Assembly (NCBI RefSeq): GCF_018991925.1
Contig: NW_024753828.1
Coordinates: forward strand, 5,370,339-5,434,338
Length of the DNA stretch: 64,000 bases
Direction of reading: 5' to 3'
From: Homarus americanus
Lineage: Eukaryota > Arthropoda > Malacostraca > Decapoda > Nephropidae
In this document: in pieces, positions 44,270 through 55,789 of the stretch
How the letters are laid out: every line of letters starts with the position of its first letter
Numbering within the stretch: position 1 is the first letter of the stretch
Notes under the pieces: model-generated
What the model was told of the DNA's origin: nothing
The model's input: only the letters and a program-made list of their open reading frames with translations
Databases searched by the model: none
Program-made: the position numbers and the translations under genes

Positions 44270-45763
44270 ACACTTGAGGGTTAATATTCGGTTTAACACA
44301 TAACCCAGGCGTCAGAAGGAAAATAGGTTTTTAAATGGAATTTAATTCTGAATCGGGTAAAATTATGGTAAATTTGCATAAGCGCACCCCACTCTGTTAG
44401 AAAGTAAAAAATAAATATTTTTCTAGTGTATTTGTGTGTGTTTAGACCGAATATGACCTTCATTTCTGTCGGAAATTGGCCGTTTTTATTTTTATAAAAT
44501 TTTTTCCATGGGACATTTTCCGAAAAAAAATAATGGCAAAGCGAATACAAAATACACCAAAAAAAACACTAGAAAAACATAAAACAAACCTAACCTAACT
44601 GACTCTTACCATATGATGGAATCACCTATTTCTTACCTTATTGGCCTGGTCTTTGTTCGTCGTTGGATTCTGAGATTCTTACAGGTTGCTCATGCTCATT
44701 CTCGCTGAACGGGGGGCATAGGCGGGCAGCTTCTTCCAAGAAGTGATGAAGACACTTTACTGAGGTCGGGAGAACACCATGCGATCGAAAAAATGCTAGA
44801 GTTTCTTCGTTTTGTTTTCCAAAAACTCACAATCAGCTCCATATAATTTAAGTGACACCCATCACAGACTTCCATGGTCGGAAATGAATATGAATTTGGA
44901 AATATGAGACCCAAAATAAAAATCGAATTTGATTGGGCCAAAAATACCGCAAATTAAACCAAAATCATTTTAATTGGCCACGTGACGTGTACGGGAATGC
45001 AAGCGCGTGATGATTTATGAAAGAGACACGCAGTGTGGGAGGTGAGGTAGGCGATAATGACGTTAGATTAATGGAAGAAAATAAAGAAAATTTTGGATAC
45101 GCTATCTCCGTTATTATACATTTGCAACGGTAATGTAATAGATGAAAATTATCTTATAATTAGACGTCTTATTTGAATATGATAATAGATTAGTGGTAGG
45201 AATGTGGGGTGCGAAAATGCAATAATACCAAAATTATCGTTTCTGTCATCCACATATTTGAAATGAAGGTCAGAATCGTTCAAAACACATCAAAACCATC
45301 GGAAAAACATAATTTCAACCAAACCTAACCTTGCTTGATGACAGAAACGATAATAATACCCGTAATCAAATTTGTTCTATGGTATCTCTTTTGCAAACTG
45401 ATAATAGAGGGGAAGATATAAGCAATATTTTGATACATTTTAAAATGAGCGTCTGTCAAAGAAATGGGCATCTGTCGAATGTGATGCAACCTTTACCAAC
45501 CATGATGTGAGAGCCCCCCGGCTAGGAACATGGTGTTAAATTAAGTTAGATTAGGTTTTAATGTACAGTAGTGCTCCCACACCCTCTTTTACCCCACAAT
45601 TTCCCACTAATTCAAAGCCCTGTCCACTTTTGTGGATTTCAAAATGGTTGCACAAGAAAAACCATGGAAGAAAATCGATTCAGAATTAAATTTCATATTA
45701 GAAAAAACAATTTCATCTTGAAGTTCAGGTCATGTGTTAAACCGAATAATACCCTCTTGAGCA
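44270..45763. mobile_element. Pair of ~90-bp inverted repeats 1.3 kb apart (possible element)
   Basis: 44270-44356 and 45675-45763 are imperfect inverted copies. CGATTCAGAATTAAATT and ATGTGTTAAACCGAATA are near-identical blocks at matching spacing. The interior has CCTAACC tracts and no recognised protein. No clear target duplication was found, so it may be a DNA element or an inverted duplication. Confidence 0.45.
45234..45353. mobile_element. 120-bp element with perfect 17-bp inverted ends
   Basis: TTATCGTTTCTGTCATC (45234-45250) and its exact complement (45337-45353). The direct repeat AATAATACC is found just outside the left end and overlapping the right end (45221 and 45352). Nested inside the larger inverted repeat. 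Confidence 0.55.
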
Positions 45764-45769
45764 GTTAAA

Positions 45770-48700
45770 CCACCTACTTTTGTGTAATTTCCTATTGAAT
45801 ACAACGTCTTTCTTATCCCCCAAACTTGCAATAAATGGGGGGAGGGGGCTCTGTAGAGTGATATGCACTATTCTTTTCATCCGTACAATTGAGTATGTGT
45901 TCATACTTTTGTTAATAAGATTACAAAAATAATTCAGTTATAGTCCAAACTAATTAGACAGCTTAACTACCTACTGTAGGATATTTCACAAGTGAACATA
46001 ATACTGTACTTTCTTACCTCATGAAGTTGTCGAAAATTGCACGAGCACTTTTTTCCTCTTGAAAGCAATTCTACAAGCGTGTCCTTCAACCTTCGATGCA
46101 GCCATGACTCCCTCTCCACTTCCCTGAGGGCTGCATGGCTCTACACTATACTGTAATAGAAGATAACTACAGTATTAGCTTACAGTAGGTTAGGTCTGGT
46201 TAGTTTAATTTATAAATGATAAATTATATGGTGGTTTCTTTTATTGACTTTTTTATATAGATTGTAGAAACTAATGTTTCAGGTTAGGTTAAGATGGTTC
46301 TTATTTTTAATCTTTTGATACTGTATGTGAATTGGTGCCAAAATTTGTAGTCAATTGAAAGTTCACCACACTTTAGCACTCATGTTGTGTTTTGATTGTT
46401 CTGTCACTCTGTCTAACAGTTTGACATTGTATAGAGTACAGTGAGAAGAAAGTTCAAGTTTTCATTTTGATCGTGGTCTTCTGTCACTGTGAGATGAAAA
46501 CAGCATGGCATTGAATGTCCGTTGACTGCACCGCTTCCATTGCCAGAACTGAGAAATGGTAAAATTTATATCACACAAAACATATTGCTCGTGCACTTTT
46601 TGTCATTTTCATGAGGTAAAAAAGCATTTACCATGTTGTGTGGTGAAATTTAATACAATTGGTAGTTTAGGTTTGCAACTCAACCTGGACTATACCAAAA
46701 CTGTACAGGTATCCTTCTCTATATGAATAGGTTGTATTCCTTGAAAACCATTCGTTAAGTGAATATTCTTATAGTGAATAACATACTGTACTCTATGGAA
46801 ATGACAAGAAAACTCCAATACATATTACTGTATACCTAAAAAATGAAAGCTGTTCACAAACAAAAAACCTACCTAGCTACTGTAATTTAGTAATTAACTA
46901 CAAGAAAATCTCAATTTTATACTTAAAAATGAATAAATTGGTTCACAAAAAACCTAACTATAATGTACAATACAGTATATGTACCAGGTACTGTAATTAG
47001 GACCTGCAATTTAGTACTGTATTTAACTACCTATATTGTAATTTAGTATCTAACACATTAAAAAATTAATCATACCATATAATTATAAAGTTGATACATT
47101 ACCTTAAGAAACCATCATTTGTACAGTATAAGCGAGAATAGCTTTCGTAACAGCCTAGTACAGTAAAAGGTGTAAGAATAGAATATTCGTGGAGCAACGT
47201 TGTACAGTACAGTGTAGTGAGAGATACTTGAACAGTACGGCATTTCAAGCATAAATCAGTACTCTACTGTATGTTTTTTAAGTGTAGGAATTCTTAAATA
47301 AATTGCCTATACTTAAATTTTCAAGCTGTTTATACTGTAATTGACTTATGTTCTTTATTTGATTTATTTTGTATATTTTTGTAACATGGTACAAGGTTAG
47401 CACAGTATGGATACTTGTAGCCTGTGAGAACAAATATATTTTACAAGCACTTTTATTTACAGGGTGTCCCATAATTTCTTACACCTTACGTTAAGATGGT
47501 TCCAGTATGAAGGGAGGGGGGGGGGGGCATTACTGTATGGTGCTTTTGATTATTAACTGTCATGATATGTGAAAAATAATGTTCTGTATTTGTTTCATTT
47601 GCTTATCTCATTTTAGTAGGAAATGTTCAGGAGGAAAGACATATGGAACACTATTATTTTCCTGTGATGATGTCAGGTGTATTCATCTTAGTTTTTCCCA
47701 TAACATAATAATTATGTACTGTAGTTTCAAGAATAATTTAATAGACCATAATGACCATATTCCAATTACAAATTCTTCTACTAAGAATTTTATGGGTTAC
47801 TGTAGTTGCCTGTCAGCTTGTCATTTACCATTTATTTTAACTTTAAGAAAAAAAAACTTAAACCAAATACCTTTACCTTAAGTAGGGTTGTTTTTTCATC
47901 AGTTTGTATAAGAGTGCACCTAGACACAAAATCTGACGGATCCTTCCTTTACTGGCATCCAATAATCTTCTGAGAATGGAATGCCAAGCCTGGAACATGG
48001 ACCAATCGTTCATTTCAGTATAGATGTTTAGCACTACCTCTACTGTAGGTTCCATCTCTTTTCAGTATACTGTACTATAATAGGCAAGCTGAACACTGTC
48101 ATGGCTTCACTCCTATGGAAAGCCAACAGTAAGTGCATTCCTGGAGTGTTTGGCTGCACTGTATTACTAATATTTTGGTTCACCTTGTAGACAGATGAGT
48201 CTTCCCTTGCCAGCCCAACAAATGCTATTAAAAGTTTCCAGTTTTCCTATTTTTAAGTCACCAGGAGTTAAATTAATCTGGTATTTTTTAGATAAGCAAT
48301 TTGGTTTTCCACTGAGAAACATGTAAAAGTTTACAGTGTGCCAATCACTCGGTCCTATAAAACTTCAGTTACGTGTATGTTTGTGCTACAGAACCTAAAC
48401 TCATGCCAGTGAAGGACCCCTGGATTACCCCGCCTTCTATTGCTCTCTTCTGGACTCTTACTATAAAACTAAGTGAGACCAGATATTTTAAGTCACAATT
48501 TGGTAGGCATGGCAAACCCATTAATCAGTTTCAGCGTTATATTAGAAGTTGGTTGGGTGAGGTGGGGCTGCCTAACCTAAAAAGGCACAAACTCTGATTG
48601 ATGGACTTCTATGCTTACCTTATAGTCATGACCAACTTTAGTTATTTATCAGAGACACAATATCACAGTGAGAGTTAAGAAAACTGATGAATTAATATAC

Positions 48701-49500
48701 GTTTTTACAGCTCCTATGTGTTGATGCGCAGGTCAGGTATCAGAATTTAAGACATATTCAAATTGACTTTATTTATAACTGGAGGTAAAATTATCTAAAT
48801 GGCACACTTAAACAACAATTCAAAGGATTACACCAAGTTAGTACTGTATCAAGATGCACAGAAAATTTGCTGTAACTGGATGTGATCTCTTAGCACAATT
48901 GGGTTTAAAAAGTTAGCCTGTGAGAATGTACAGGTAGTATTGCACATTACAGTTACTACAGTTTGACATTACTTGGCATATTAAAATCTCTACAGTAAGA
49001 TTTATTTTATACATTATTTCTTATTTCTTGTGACTAACTAAACGATTTCTGCAAAAGTACACTAAAAAAAATTACATTACGGTATCACATCTAACATTGC
49101 AAATTAGAAACTGAATATCATTAAGCAGGTATTATAATGTACCTCATGCTTCACTGTTCAGCCTCTCCCTCACCAAAACAAAGATAAACGTGCACTGCAG
49201 CCCCCTCAGTAACAATCCACACCACTTGCTTTTGCTTCTGATAAAGAGCTTCATAACAGGAAAACTGCTGTACAGTTTTTGCAGTTACTGTACTGTACTT
49301 CAAATCCTAAAAGCTTGTTGGCAGCACGTACTCTATGTACAGTTGCCCACAGGTATAGTGATCCACCCCCAGAGGCCTTTCTGAACATGTGGCAATGTCA
49401 GAATCACTTACGAATGAATCAGTAATCATGTTGCCTATTCATTCTTAAAGTGATTACAACGTTGCGACAAGCAAGTGTATTTGGAGAGGCCTCCAAGGGG
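45770..49500. other. No assembled gene; one uncharacterised open frame
   Basis: AT-rich with many ACTGT motifs. A minus-strand 60-codon ORF at 48055-47873 (VEVVLNIYTEMNDWSMFQAW...) looks protein-like and runs into a donor-like AAG/GTAAAG, but I do not recognise it and no partner exon was found. Confidence 0.35.
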
Positions 49501-49508
49501 TGGATCAC

Positions 49509-49825
49509 TAGCTCCTCCCCAACTTACGACCTACTCAACTTATGACCCCCGGACATACAACCGCCTCAGTCGTACCAAAATTTTGTCAAATTATGTATTT
49601 TCGAGTCCCAACGTCAGTGATTGTGCTGTGTACCGTAGTGACAAAATTTTTGTTTGTAATTCACTTTAAAATGGCTGGCAAGCTTAAAATTGAGAGTTTT
49701 GTGGTGCTGAGAAGAAAAAGAGACACCCATTTTAGATTTTCTATGTATACAGGTATTATTTAAGCATTTTTGACTTACGACCTGGATTTGGGTCCCTAAC
49801 CCCGTCGTAAGTCGGGGAGGAGCTG
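49509..49825. mobile_element. Tigger-like MITE, AGCTCCTCCCC family, copy 1
   Basis: Ends GCTCCTCCCCAACTTACGAC and the inverted GTCGTAAGTCGGGGAGGAGC. Interior homologous to 58504-58792 in reverse orientation, including a shared small frame [18 protein letters not shown]. Confidence 0.85.
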
Positions 49826-50257
49826 TACTTGTGGGCCACTGTACCTACTAAGGAATGTTGTGACTTGTAATAGACTTCATTTTGCCAAATGACCTAGCTT
49901 GACCTTTTAAGCTATCGATTTAGCAGTGTGACTATTTTGACTTACACAAAATTACCAGTGTTCTGAGAAGTTAATGCCATTTTTCTGTAAAAAAAAAAAA
50001 CTTAGTAAGTAGCTACAGTATAGTAAATTGTTTGTTTTATTGCTGTGTGGCTGTACTGTAGTTTGATGGTTTATTTTTATTATCATAGTGCTGTGAGATG
50101 TGTAGCCAGTAATGCCTGAGTAGTTCAGTGATGTGATGTAGCAGTAGCAGTTCTCTGCTTGAATTGAAAATTAGTTATATTTAGTAAATTTTTTGGTCTG
50201 TGTAGCACATTTACAGTATTTTTTTTATTTTCTTGGGTATACCACATGTTGGCCCCC

Positions 50258-50259
<2 letters not shown>

Positions 50260-50312
<53 letters not shown>
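50260..50312. repeat. (TA)n microsatellite
   Basis: About 26 TA units after a C-run. Confidence 0.97.
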
Positions 50313-50314
<2 letters not shown>

Positions 50315-51119
50315 AAACCCCAGTCCATGGTTTGAGGGCTGCATGCAACCAACCTCCAGACTGTTTTTGTGTGGCCTTGAGCCTTTCAGTAAAAGGCTAG
50401 TTACTTGTAGATGTTTTTGAGTGAAGTTCAGACTACATAGTGTATTGATATGCTCGGTAAATTATAAAATTGAAGAGTAATATTTCTTATATCTAATTTG
50501 GTTAAACTGGTGATTACGTTAGTGACTATTTTATCCAATATCCCATTTCGAAGTGCAGTCCGTGTCACGCATCAGACTAATCAATGCAGCTCACTTACAT
50601 AAAAAGGTTGAGGACTGTTGCCCTAGAATAATTCTGTAGATTTGATTCAAACTTAAAACAGGTAGGCTATATTGTACAGTACTGTATTGTATTTTTTTTT
50701 CTTTCATGCTTCCATTTGGTATAGGATTATAGTCCAGACTCCTTCATGGCTAACCTATACTAATGTGGAAAATGGCTGTAAAATGTTGATGATAATTAAA
50801 TTTTTTTGACAACTATTTGTGCTCTTGTATAGTACAGTACCGTTATATCAAAATATGTACAACATACTGTACAGGGAATATTGGCATGAAGTTTTGTGTA
50901 GCAGAGTTGGTGTTTGAACTTGCCTGCCATCAGTAATAATGATAGCTCATCTTTGTGCCAGTTCTTGTAAAGAATTCACCAATGCTCAAAACACTACAAA
51001 GTCAAAGACTTGAGAATAGAAAGAAATACTGTATTACAATAAAAGACAACAAAGTGACAGTTCAATTTCTATCATTCATATACCCTTAAGTTTTAATACT
51101 TCCTAAACTCCATACAGTA

Positions 51120-52075
51120 ATTCTCTATTGCCAAAAGAGAAAGGTCTTAAATTGTTTATTAAAGGCCTCAACAGAAGTCAGCTGCTTCATGGATGCAGGC
51201 AACTGATTGTACAATCTGGATGCCGTATAGGAAAAGGATCGAGCAGGCAGCAAAACAACATTCCTGTACTGCTCTAGGTGCCTTGAGGCATGAAGGATCA
51301 TCATTACTGTATTGCACAAAATCATCTCAGAATGTGTAGTAAGAGGAATTAGTGGGTTGACCAAATACTTAGGCTCACCAAACATTAGTGTCTAAAAAGT
51401 CATTAGGCACAGATTGAACTCTACTGTATCTTGAATTCAGTCAAGAATGGATTAGTGGGAGTCCTTAGTGAGAGAGTAAATATAAGTCTGGCAACCCTGT
51501 TCAACACTGTCAGAACTTTCTTCAGTGGATATTTAGGTAGGAAGACCCATAAGAGTTGCAATAGTCAACCCAAGACAAAATAAGTGAATGGAATAGTGTC
51601 ACAAGACACTCTATCCAAAAACTGTATAACAGCTTATAGATTTTGAAGATGAAAGTTGCAATTCTTAACTACAGGGTACTGAATTTATAGTTTATGCTCT
51701 TTGAAATTCAGTTTTGAGTCAAAATACACTCCAAGATTGCAAACAGAATCAACAGGACTGAGTTACACTTCTCCAAAGTTTAAAAGAGCCCAAATCATCT
51801 GTGTCATCCCTCTTATTTCCTTGGATGACAATAATCTTGGTTTTGCCATCATTCAGTTCAAGTTTTCTCCTATCCATCCAAATCTTAATACTGTATCAGA
51901 CATGAAGGATTTCATTATCTCTCAACAATTATTATCTTCACATAAAGCTGTGTATCATTGGCATAGAAATGGTGGGCAACACCATGAGCATCTAGCAGAG
52001 ATGCAAGACTACTGGTATAGACTGTAAACAGAAGTGGTCCCAAAACTGATCCCTGGGGGACTCCAAACTGTAAAA
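51120..52075 (-). mobile_element. Decayed CR1/L2-like LINE reverse transcriptase
   Basis: Reading the minus strand from 52075: QFGVPQGSVLGPLLFTVYTS, HHFYANDTQLYVK (RT catalytic box with YAND in place of YADD), NLGVYFDSKLNFKEH, then SWVDYCNSYG, PKYPLKKVLTVLNRVARLIF and, at 51385-51125, SYTASRLYNQLPASM... to KTFLF. Frameshifts and stops break it, and the 5' half is absent. Inactive. Confidence 0.88.
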
Positions 52076-52214
52076 GGTACATGACCACCTGGAATATTTA
52101 TGTAGTTAATTACTTTTCATTCTTTTTCTTTCATGTGGGTATATCTGTGTTAATTTATATAGTACAGGTTGACAACCCTTTATCCAAAAACCGAAAAGCT
52201 CTAAAAACCTAAAG

Positions 52215-52305
52215 TTTTTTGTGCGGCCTTTTTTTTTTACAGGGATTATTAGCCCAGCCAGGCACAGAATACTGACCCACATCGGGGCCTGGGAGGCGAA
52301 AATGT
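52215..52305 (-). mobile_element. LINE 3' tail (minus), nested
   Basis: The minus strand reads GCCTCCCAGGCCCCGATGTG, GGTCAGTATTCTGTGCCTGG, GGGCTAATAATCC then poly(A)-like sequence. Same tail as at 41685-41740. Confidence 0.55.
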
Positions 52306-52390
52306 AATAGTAATAATAATTATAATAATAATAATTATTCATAGTAAATAAAATTTTTTAATAATTATACACCAAAATAAAATAATAATG

Positions 52391-52394
<4 letters not shown>

Positions 52395-52438
<44 letters not shown>

Positions 52439-52592
52439 TATAATAATAAAATTAATAATAATAATAATAATAATAATAAAATTAATAATAATAATAACAA
52501 TAATACTGTAATAATAAAATAATAATACAGTAAAGAAATACAAGAATGAAAAAAAGATCAAAAGTGAGAAACACGACCTAGACCTATGAATA

Positions 52593-52651
<59 letters not shown>
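52395..52651. repeat. (AAT)n and (TTA)n microsatellites
   Basis: (AAT)n at 52395-52436 with further diverged runs to about 52520, and (TTA)n at 52590-52651. Confidence 0.95.
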
Positions 52652-52653
<2 letters not shown>

Positions 52654-52654
52654 T

Positions 52655-52722
52655 TTAGACCCCCAGGCCCCAATGTGGGTCAATGATCTATGCCCAGGTG
52701 GGCTAATACACATAAAAAAATC
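52655..52722 (+). mobile_element. LINE 3' tail (plus), nested
   Basis: CCCCCAGGCCCCAATGTGGG, TCAATGATCTATGCCCAGG, GGGCTAATACAC then AAAAAAA. Opposite orientation to the copy at 52215. Confidence 0.55.
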
Positions 52723-53439
52723 TAACCATTCTGAAAACTGAAATGCCTCTGGCCCCAAGGATTTCGGATAAAGGATTGTCAACCTGAATAAGTTTGTTTC
52801 TTTTTCTCAGCTATTGATCAGGGCATAGGAGAGGGAGTTACTTGAGAGTATTAATCTATAAATCCATGGAATTATTCAGACAGATGGGCAGGAGGAGGAA
52901 GATGATGGACACAGAGTGAGGTAAAGGCAGGTAGCGACCTACACAGAGGCTAAGGGCAACTCTATTATATTATATCGAACTCCTATAATTGAATGAACGT
53001 TAGTAGAATGGCTGGGGGTCCCTGGTGCACCCCTCTCCACGTCACCACCACCTGTGGACAGTCATCAAAGTCTCCAGTGACGTATGGGCTGGGCTTACTG
53101 GCCCACACCCAACCAAGAGGATGTGTAGGCCCATGGGAAGGGGGATATGTATGGGCACAGTAGTGTAGTAGGATGTGATGTTTATGGGCACAGGGGGTGT
53201 ATTACTGTATGGTGTGGGATGTGGGTCCTGGATGGGGAGGGATCATGTTAGGGTCTCAGGAAGGTAGTGGACGTCAATGATGCTTATTGATTTCCCAGGT
53301 CACAAGAGTTAAGAGCCACTCGTCCCTCCCATGATGCACCTGTTCGTTATGGCCACTAATGGATATTGTATTTCATTATATAATTACATGTTTATAAGAC
53401 CAGGAACGTCGGGACGGTGAGGCGGATGGCCATGGTGTT

Positions 53440-54990
53440 ATTGATGGTGAGGTAGAGGGTGTGGATAATGATGGTGGTGATGAAGGTGGTGTGGGGTGGT
53501 GATGAAGGTGGTGTGGGGTGGTGAAGTAGATGGTGTGGGTGGTGATGTAGATGGTGTGGATGGTGAAGTAAATGGTGTGGATGGTGATGCAGATGGTGTG
53601 AGTGGTGAAGTAAATGGTGTGGGTGGTGATGTAGATGATGTGGATGGTGATGAAGATGGTGTGGGTGGTGAAGTAGATGGTGTGGATGGTGATGTAGATG
53701 ATGTGGATGGTGATGAAGATGGTGTGGGTGGTGAAGTAGATGGTGTGGATGGTGATGTAGATGATGTGGATGGTGATGTACTGAAGATGGTGTGGTACGG
53801 GTGGGTTGGTGATGTAGGGTGGTGATGCAACAGATGGTGGTAATAGACGGTAAGATGGTGTGGTAGATGGTGAGATGGATGGTGATGTGGATGGTGTGGG
53901 TGTGGTGGATGGTGTGGGTGGTGATGTAGATGCGGATGGTGTGGATGGTTGTGGTGAAGCAGATGGTGTGGGTGGTGACAAGATGGTGATGGTGATGAGA
54001 TGGTGTGGGATGTACAGATGGTGTGTAGATGGTGGATGGTGTGGATGGTGGGGTGGTGAAGAGATGGTGGTGTGGATGGTGAAGTAGATGGGTGGTGCAG
54101 GATGGTGGTGGGTGATGGGATAGATGCAGATGTGGTGGTGATGTGGGGAAGAGATGGTGTGGATGGTGAAGTAGATGGTGTGGGTGGTACAGATGTGTGG
54201 TGGGAGATGTAGTGTGGGTGGTGTAGAGATGGTGGGTGGTGATGTAGATGGTGTGGATGGTGGTGGTGGTGGTGTAGATGGTGTGGATGGTGAAGTGATG
54301 GTGGTGGATGATGAGCAGTGGATGGTGGAAGAAGTAGATGGTGTGGTGGTGATGAAGATGGTGTGGATGGTGATGTAGATGGTGTGGGTGGTGATGTAGA
54401 TGGTGGTGGTGATGGATGATGTGGGTGGTGAAATAGATGATGGTGGTGATGCAGATGTGTGGTGGTGATGTAGATGGTGTGGGTGGTGGGATGTGCAGGA
54501 TGATGTGGGTGGTGATGAAGATGGTGTGGTGATGATGTGTGGATGGTGTGGATGCAGGGTGATGAAGATGGTGTGGTGGGGTGATGTGGATGGTTGTGGG
54601 TGGTGATGTAGATGGTGTGGTGGTACAGATGGGTGTGTGGTGATGTAGATGGTGTGGTGGTGATGTAGATGTGGGTGTGTGGGTGGTGATGTGAATGGTG
54701 TGTGGGTGGTGATGTAGATGCGCAGATGGTGGTAGGTGGTAGATGGTGGGTGGTGATGTAGATGTGTGTGGGTGACGTAGATGGTGGTGATGTAGATGGT
54801 GTGGTGGTGGTGATGGTGGTGGTGATGTAGATGGTGTGGGTGGTTGATGATGGTGTGGATGGTGGTGATGGTGATGGGTGGGTGGTGGTGATGTAGATGG
54901 TGTGGGTGGTGATGTAGATGGTGTGGGTGGTGAAGTAGATAGTGTGGGTGGTGAAGTAGATGGTGTGGGTGGTGAAGTAGATGGTGCGGG
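53440..54990. repeat. 1.55-kb GT-rich minisatellite, 21-bp unit
   Basis: Unit GGTGGTGATGTAGATGGTGT + G with variants (GAAGTAGATG, GATGATGTGG) and a 63-bp-like higher order in 53520-53770. It decays toward the centre. The 617-codon minus-strand frame reading His/Pro/Thr repeats is a consequence of the repeat. Confidence 0.95.
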
Positions 54991-55519
54991 TTGTGAGTTA
55001 AGTGGTATAGAGTTGTTTTGGGTGAAGTAATGTCGATTGCAGATGTTACACTCCCATGGCAGGTAATGACCAGGTTTGAGTGATCGGTGGTTGGGTGTGG
55101 AGGGGAGGGGGGAGGCAGTGAGGATGATGGTGCGGCCAGGTAGGCGGGTCATTCTGGTAGCAAAAGCCAGGTAAAGCAGGTGAGTGCCGGCACTGCTCTT
55201 GCTGAGAGAGGGGCGAGACACCTCACTTCTAGGGCTTTCTAGCACAAGGCTTGAGTGTGTTGGAGGAGTAAGTGTTGGCCTATGTGTGTGTGTGTTTTGT
55301 AGTTTCTGTGGTTGGTAGATTGTAATAATTTGTAAGTGAATTTAGGTTTGGATGTACTTCTTGATTGTGTGTGTATGTAATTTTAATGAGACTTGATGTT
55401 CCTATATGTAAACACTGAGCTAAATCATGGTGAACTAAACTTGCTTCAAAATTCTGAAATTTGGTGTCATCAATTTTCTTGTTAGTAAGGTGTGTAAATG
55501 TGCGTGTCCTGCAGCAATT

Positions 55520-55639
<120 letters not shown>

Positions 55640-55752
55640 AGAGAATTCTTGTATTGTTTAACCTTTTTAAGTGTGAAAAGTGTGGCAACAGTTTTGAAAT
55701 TTCATTAATTGCAGGTGTGCTTGGTATTCGCTTGGCTCACATCGGACACAGG

Positions 55753-55789
55753 ATGACGCCCCGACCCCTTGTGCTGTGTGGGCCCTCAG
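55753..55789 (+). CDS. GUK1: Guanylate kinase coding exon 1 (start of P-loop)
   Basis: [12 protein letters not shown] plus one base, donor CTCAG/GTAATG, phase 1. The exon may begin at 55715 after AATTGCAG, which would make 55715-55752 either 5' UTR or extra coding sequence from an upstream exon. The intron cuts the P-loop between Ser12 and Gly13. Confidence 0.9.

Larger units (their letters stand above)
52165..52786. mobile_element. Tigger-like MITE with nested insertions
   Basis: Ends CAGGTTGACAACCCTTTATC and inverted GATAAAGGATTGTCAACCTG. The interior contains two oppositely oriented LINE tails and (TAA)n runs. Left TA flank intact, right flank changed. Confidence 0.85.

Noticed and set aside
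44696..44941. 81-codon minus ORF as a gene
   Set aside because: Lies inside the large inverted-repeat unit. I recognise no domain and both neighbouring frames show stops; probably element-derived or random.
53392..55245. 617-codon minus-strand ORF as a histidine-rich protein gene
   Set aside because: The frame is a by-product of a 21-bp tandem repeat. The same DNA stays open in other frames, there are no splice sites or domains, and the residues are pure repeat.
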